A DNA stretch of 9,765 nt from Ignavibacteria bacterium (lineage in GTDB: Bacteria > Bacteroidota > Ignavibacteria > UBA10030 > UBA6906): positions 1 to 9,765 of the forward strand of contig JAOUDE010000078.1 in NCBI GenBank assembly GCA_029859455.1, given 5' to 3'. Position 1 is the stretch's first letter. The number at the start of each line of letters is the position of its first letter. This document shows positions 6,384-9,765 of this stretch, piece after piece. The notes under the pieces were generated by a model. That model was given only the letters and a program-made list of their open reading frames with translations. It had not been told where the DNA came from and did not search any database. Position numbers and translations under genes: made by a program.

Positions 6384-7934
6384 TCATAGAATCTCCCTGG
6401 CTATCACCTCCGCCGCCAGCATCCCCGGCGCCCCGGTGATCCCTCCCCCCGGATATGATCCGCTGCCACAGAGGTACAGACCGGGGGTCGGTGTGCTGTA
6501 TGTCGCACAGGCGGGAACCGGACGGCCGATCAACTGATCGATCGCATGTTCTCCATGGAACAACTGTCCTCCCGTAAGTCCATACCGCTCTTCGAGAACG
6601 GCCGGTGTGAGAAGTTCAGAAGCGACGATCGAGGACTCGAGATCAACCGTCTGATCCGACAGTGCGGCGACGATCGTGTCCCGGAGCTTGTTTCTGAGCG
6701 GATCAGTCCATCCGCCGTCAGGCGCATACGGTGCAAAGTGCGAAAGGATGGTGACAACCTCGTGTCCCTCCGGCGCGAGGCCCGGAGTGGCGACTGTCGG
6801 CACATGGATATCGAGCACCGGCCTGTCTGAGAACCGGCGGTATTTGACCGCATCGAATGCCTGTTCCATCTGGTCGAAGCTGTTCCCGGTGCGCGCAAAG
6901 CGTATCGGCTGTTCCGGTTCGCACTTCCACCTGATCGGACGATTCAGTGCGAGACGGAGAGAGGCGACTGTTCCCCTGTCCCGGAACCGGATGATCTCTG
7001 CTTCAAGGGCGGGACCGATTTGTTCCGATGACAGCAGGTTGAGAAACGTCGCTTTCGGCGGGATCGCGGAGGCGACGATCCGGCTCCTGAATGATTCTCC
7101 CCCTGTGGCTTTGACTCCGACAGCCCTCCCCGATTCGTCGAGAAGAATTCTGTCAACTCCGGCCCCGGTTCGCATCTCGACACCGGCCTCTTCTGCTCCC
7201 TTACGCAGTGCGTGGATCAGTGCCGCCGGGCCTCCTTCCATATGAACATTCGCCGTCGCTTCCCAGATCAGCAGGTTCAGCGTGGTGTACGACGACCATG
7301 GTCCGTTATAGGAACTGAAGACTCCCGGGAAACAAATCCCCGCTTTGATGAAGTCGGTCTCAAAGCGCTCGTTCAGGAAGTCAGCCACCGACATCGGGAG
7401 GACCTTCAGCAGTTCATGCATCAGGTCTTTGCCGAGTCGGCGCAGTCCGACGCCGGCGCCGAGGAGCTTCTTCAGATCGGAGAAGCCGAGTTTTCTGATA
7501 TCGGGCGGCTGGCTGGAGACCAGGTTCCGGATCAGCGGCCTGACACTGTCGATAAATTTCCGGTAATCCCTGTACGCGTCGGCATCCTTCTGAGAGATCG
7601 AAGCGATGTTTTGCGCGGAGGTGACAGGGTCATCCGAAATCGTAACAGCGCGGCCATCATCCGACAGGAGGGTGACAGGAGAGCGATGCTCCGAAACCAC
7701 GAGGCCGTGTGTGCGCAGCTTCAGCTGTTCGATGATCCCGGCACGGACGGTACTCGTGTCATGAAGCAAACCGGCGGTTCGGTATCCTTTGTGGAATTCC
7801 TCCTGCGCTGCAACACCCCCGACGAAGTCCCGCCGTTCAAGCAGGAGAACCTTCTTTCCCTCGGTTGCAAGCAGTGTCGCGGCAGTCAGTCCGTTATGGC
7901 CCCCGCCGATGATGATCACGTCATGGGTTGTCAT
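6384..7934 (-). CDS. FAD-dependent oxidoreductase, PYROXD2/phytoene-dehydrogenase-like (second copy)
   Basis: This 516-aa protein of the amine-oxidase/phytoene desaturase superfamily (COG1233 type) begins MTTHDVIIIGGGHNGLTAA. The dinucleotide-binding GGGHNG is at 10-15 and the ribose-binding E33 is in LLLERR. The C-terminal FAD segment LYLCGSGSYPGGGITGAPG is at 486-504. The glycine-rich GGPAALIHALRKGAEEAG region in the middle matches the family's 'GG...l..al...ae..Ga' helix. The architecture and the end motif HGEHAIDQL mirror the upstream gene (HGELSLEQL), so the pair are diverged paralogues. Its ATG sits in an ATGA overlap with the stop of the upstream gene and has no strong Shine-Dalgarno, so translation is likely coupled. 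The frame stays open upstream to 8159 but only in the shadow of the neighbour. No carotenoid genes are present, so a crtI role is not supported; the substrate is unknown. Confidence 0.92.
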   Translation of the reverse strand: MTTHDVIIIGGGHNGLTAATLLATEGKKVLLLERRDFVGGVAAQEEFHKGYRTAGLLHDTSTVRAGIIEQLKLRTHGLVVSEHRSPVTLLSDDGRAVTISDDPVTSAQNIASISQKDADAYRDYRKFIDSVRPLIRNLVSSQPPDIRKLGFSDLKKLLGAGVGLRRLGKDLMHELLKVLPMSVADFLNERFETDFIKAGICFPGVFSSYNGPWSSYTTLNLLIWEATANVHMEGGPAALIHALRKGAEEAGVEMRTGAGVDRILLDESGRAVGVKATGGESFRSRIVASAIPPKATFLNLLSSEQIGPALEAEIIRFRDRGTVASLRLALNRPIRWKCEPEQPIRFARTGNSFDQMEQAFDAVKYRRFSDRPVLDIHVPTVATPGLAPEGHEVVTILSHFAPYAPDGGWTDPLRNKLRDTIVAALSDQTVDLESSIVASELLTPAVLEERYGLTGGQLFHGEHAIDQLIGRPVPACATYSTPTPGLYLCGSGSYPGGGITGAPGMLAAEVIAREIL

Positions 7935-9526
7935 GATAATGCCCGGTTCTTCAGGATTGTTTTGGCTGCCAGCTCGCCTCCCGACCCCATGATTCCCCCG
8001 CCGGGATGAGTCCCGGAACCGCACATCCAGAGGTTCCGTACCGGCGTGGTGTATTTCGCGTAGCCGGCGACCGGTCGCTGGAAGAGAAGCTGTTCCAGAC
8101 TGAGTTCGCCGTGAAAGATATTCCCTTCGGTCAATCCCATCGTCTGCTCGAGGTCCCACGGCGTGAGCACCTGCCGGTGCAGGATGATATCCTTGAATCC
8201 GGGAATATATTCGGCCAGCGTATCGACCACGGCATCGCCGAACGCTTCACGCTGTGCAGGCCAGTTCTCTGCACCTTCGTTGATGTTGTACGGGGCGTAC
8301 TGGACGAAGCAGGACATGACATGCTTCCCGGGTGGCGCCAGAGTCGGGTCAGTCAGCGAAGGGATGACGACATTGATATATGGCCGCTTCGAGAAGGCAC
8401 CGTATTTCGCCTCATCAAACGCCCGTTCGAGGTAATCAATCCCGGGTGCGATCGCGATATCTCCCCGGATATGATCTCCTGTCCCAGGTCGGCACGAGAA
8501 CTCAGGTGCCCTGTCCAGCGCCAGGTTCACCTTGCCGGAGCTTCCGCGGTACTTGTAGCGGCCGATTTGTTTCACGATCTCAGGATCGAAATGCTCCGCT
8601 CCTGCGAGGCCAAGATAGGTACGACGCGGGTCCAGGTTAGAAACGACAATCCTCGCATCGATCTCATCGCCGTTCCCAAGGATCACACCGGATGCCGCAC
8701 CGTTCTTGATTCTCAGTCCTGCAACCGGCGCTTCGGTCCGGATCTCGGCTCCATAGCCCATCGCCGCCCGGGCGCACGCCATGCTGACGCCGCCGGTGCC
8801 TCCTTTGGAAAAGCCCCACGACCGGAACGCGCCGTCGAGCTCGCCCATATAATGATGAAGAAGAACATAGGCCGTTCCGGGAGAGCGGACTCCCTGAAAG
8901 GTGCCGATGATCCCTGAAACCGACATCGGTGCCTTGAGCGTGTCTGATTCGAACCAGAGGTCGAGGAAGTCCACCGCGCTCATCGTCATCAGCTTCAGGT
9001 TCATATGGAGCAGGTCGGGACCGAGACTCCGGAACGCCTTCCCGAGGCGGAGGAGGTCGGCCAGATCACCAGGTCTGGTGGAAGCAATATCGGGCGCGGG
9101 CCGGTCGATGATCTGCTTTACGAACTTCCCCATCAGCGTCATGATCCGGCTGAACTCGGGATAGATCTCCGCATCCTTCCGGCTGAACCGGGAGATCTCG
9201 TCCCTGCTTCTGTTCGGATCGGCCCAGCGGGCGAGCGAATCGCCGTCAGGCAGAGGCAGGAACGAACAATCCATCGGGATGATCTCGTAGCCGTGCTTCG
9301 CGAGTTCCAGTTCCCGTATGATATGGGGACGGAACAGGCTGACGACATAGGAGGCGACCGAGAAGGTGAACCCGGGGAACACTTCTTCGGAGACCGCCGC
9401 ACCACCCAGGACATGCCGGCGTTCCAGGACCAGAACCTTCCGGCCCGCTTTCGCCAGGTAAGCCGCGCAGATCAGTCCGTTATGCCCCCCGCCGACAATG
9501 ATCGCATCGTAGCGCTTCTTAGCCAC
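7931..9526 (-). CDS. FAD-dependent oxidoreductase, PYROXD2/phytoene-dehydrogenase-like (first copy)
   Basis: This 531-aa protein has the Rossmann motif GGGHNG at 12-17 (in DAIIVGGGHNGLICAAYLA), E35 in LVLERR as the FAD ribose ligand, and a GGAAVSEEVFPGF stretch. The central FSKGGTGGVSMACARAAMGYGAE matches the family's second FAD-contacting region (quoted ends FSKGGTGG and ARAAMGYGAE). The C-terminal FAD loop LWMCGSGTHPGGGIMGSGG is at 499-517. Length and motifs fit the PYROXD2 branch, whose reaction is not well defined; members resemble carotenoid desaturases and amine oxidases. The start is GTG 9526, supported by AGGGAGG at 9532-9538 five nt upstream and by the conserved N-terminus. It overlaps the end of the GcvT-like gene by 8 nt (GTGGCTAA) and the next oxidoreductase by 4 nt, so the three are one operon. 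Confidence 0.93.
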   Translation of the reverse strand: MAKKRYDAIIVGGGHNGLICAAYLAKAGRKVLVLERRHVLGGAAVSEEVFPGFTFSVASYVVSLFRPHIIRELELAKHGYEIIPMDCSFLPLPDGDSLARWADPNRSRDEISRFSRKDAEIYPEFSRIMTLMGKFVKQIIDRPAPDIASTRPGDLADLLRLGKAFRSLGPDLLHMNLKLMTMSAVDFLDLWFESDTLKAPMSVSGIIGTFQGVRSPGTAYVLLHHYMGELDGAFRSWGFSKGGTGGVSMACARAAMGYGAEIRTEAPVAGLRIKNGAASGVILGNGDEIDARIVVSNLDPRRTYLGLAGAEHFDPEIVKQIGRYKYRGSSGKVNLALDRAPEFSCRPGTGDHIRGDIAIAPGIDYLERAFDEAKYGAFSKRPYINVVIPSLTDPTLAPPGKHVMSCFVQYAPYNINEGAENWPAQREAFGDAVVDTLAEYIPGFKDIILHRQVLTPWDLEQTMGLTEGNIFHGELSLEQLLFQRPVAGYAKYTTPVRNLWMCGSGTHPGGGIMGSGGELAAKTILKNRALS

Positions 9527-9765
9527 GGGAGCCTCCCTGTGGATTCGAACGCTTCCGCTCCGGATCGAAAAACTGTGGCGACCGGACCGTTGCGCTCACC
9601 GTGTAGCGGATATGTTCCACTGTCTTCTCGATCTGGACACCCGTGCCCGGTTCGCTGAAGCCGGTTTCGATCGTCGCTAGGGCGATATTCTTTTTAAGGA
9701 TCGGTGACCAGGTGCCGCTGGTGGCATAACCGATCTGATGCGTCCGGCTCGGGTCGCCGTAGAGC
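9519..9765 (-). CDS. GcvT-family aminomethyltransferase, C-terminal end only
   Basis: Eighty-one codons are visible, entering from the right edge and ending at TAA 9519-9521. The visible part is the C-terminal beta-barrel of the glycine-cleavage T-protein family. It has IGYATSGTWSPILKKNIALA (residues 11-30 of the visible part), the 'EPGT' turn, and a final strand pair leading to SPQFFDPERKR, matching 'GyvTSGt.SP.lkknIALa....GT......A.V...pf.dp.rkR'. Family members use tetrahydrofolate to accept a one-carbon unit, as in glycine cleavage, dimethylglycine/sarcosine oxidation and DMSP demethylation. The catalytic and folate-binding N-terminal part is outside the window, so true GcvT cannot be told from a GcvT-like demethylase. 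Translational overlap with an FAD oxidoreductase, with no visible gcvH or gcvP, favours a GcvT-like partner enzyme (inference). Confidence 0.88.
   Translation of the reverse strand, partial: LYGDPSRTHQIGYATSGTWSPILKKNIALATIETGFSEPGTGVQIEKTVEHIRYTVSATVRSPQFFDPERKRSNPQGGSRG

Noticed and set aside
7212..8009. A 265-codon plus-strand open frame, and a 303-codon frame at 8006-8917
   Set aside because: Both are antisense to the two FAD oxidoreductases, whose family motifs are unambiguous. The plus-strand translations resemble nothing I know and are typical shadows in GC-rich DNA.
7935..8159. A 75-residue N-terminal extension of the second FAD oxidoreductase
   Set aside because: The extension is the out-of-frame reading of the upstream gene, is rich in Arg and Gly, and the conserved Rossmann strand starts right after the ATG at 7934.
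6384..9526. Carotenoid biosynthesis (crtI) locus
   Set aside because: Both proteins share the superfamily FAD motifs, but no phytoene synthase or other carotenoid gene is nearby. The C-terminal style fits the PYROXD2 branch and the partner is GcvT-like.

Overview
The window looks like a piece of a moderately GC-rich bacterial chromosome. All seven genes or gene pieces that I can support lie on the minus strand. The best lineage clue is the C-terminus of the large metalloprotease (gene end near 3586). It reads as a type IX secretion (T9SS) type A sorting domain: NYPNPFNP, then LLGREVATLV, then SGVYFYR, ending in a short basic tail. That style is typical of the Bacteroidetes/Chlorobi/Ignavibacteria/Calditrichaeota side of the FCB group and related candidate phyla. 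I cannot name a species.

Layout in the direction of transcription (right to left). Unit 1 (9765 to 6384): the C-terminal end of a GcvT-like aminomethyltransferase enters from the right edge. It overlaps by 8 nt a PYROXD2/phytoene-dehydrogenase-like FAD oxidoreductase (531 aa, GTG start), which overlaps by 4 nt (ATGA) a second, paralogous FAD oxidoreductase (516 aa). The unit is tightly coupled, and a tetrahydrofolate-linked oxidative step is a plausible but unproven theme. A 251-bp AT-rich gap follows (6133-6383), with a long imperfect inverted repeat and a possible Bacteroidetes-type promoter. Unit 2 (6132 to 3586): a secreted reprolysin-like metzincin protease of 848 aa with its own hairpin terminator at 3532-3557. 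Unit 3 (3441 to 1214): an acyl-CoA-dehydrogenase-fold flavoprotein that lacks the usual catalytic Glu, a 64-codon signal-peptide ORF that looks like the decapitated start of a metallo-beta-lactamase-fold protein, and an ATP-grasp ligase that resumes in the same reading frame two codons after the fragment's TGA. A 17-bp perfect palindrome sits just upstream of the acyl-CoA dehydrogenase start. Unit 4 (1089 to the left edge): a secreted FG-GAP/VCBS beta-propeller protein, open at the left edge, with seven regularly spaced Asp-rich calcium-loop repeats.

Functionally, the window mixes cell-surface or secreted proteins (propeller and protease, probably exported by Sec and then T9SS) with two cytoplasmic redox operons. 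The points most worth following are the GcvT/tandem-PYROXD2 cassette, the broken metallo-beta-lactamase fragment with its in-frame stop junction, and the AT-rich intergenic inverted repeat. I saw no tRNA, rRNA, CRISPR array or transposase.
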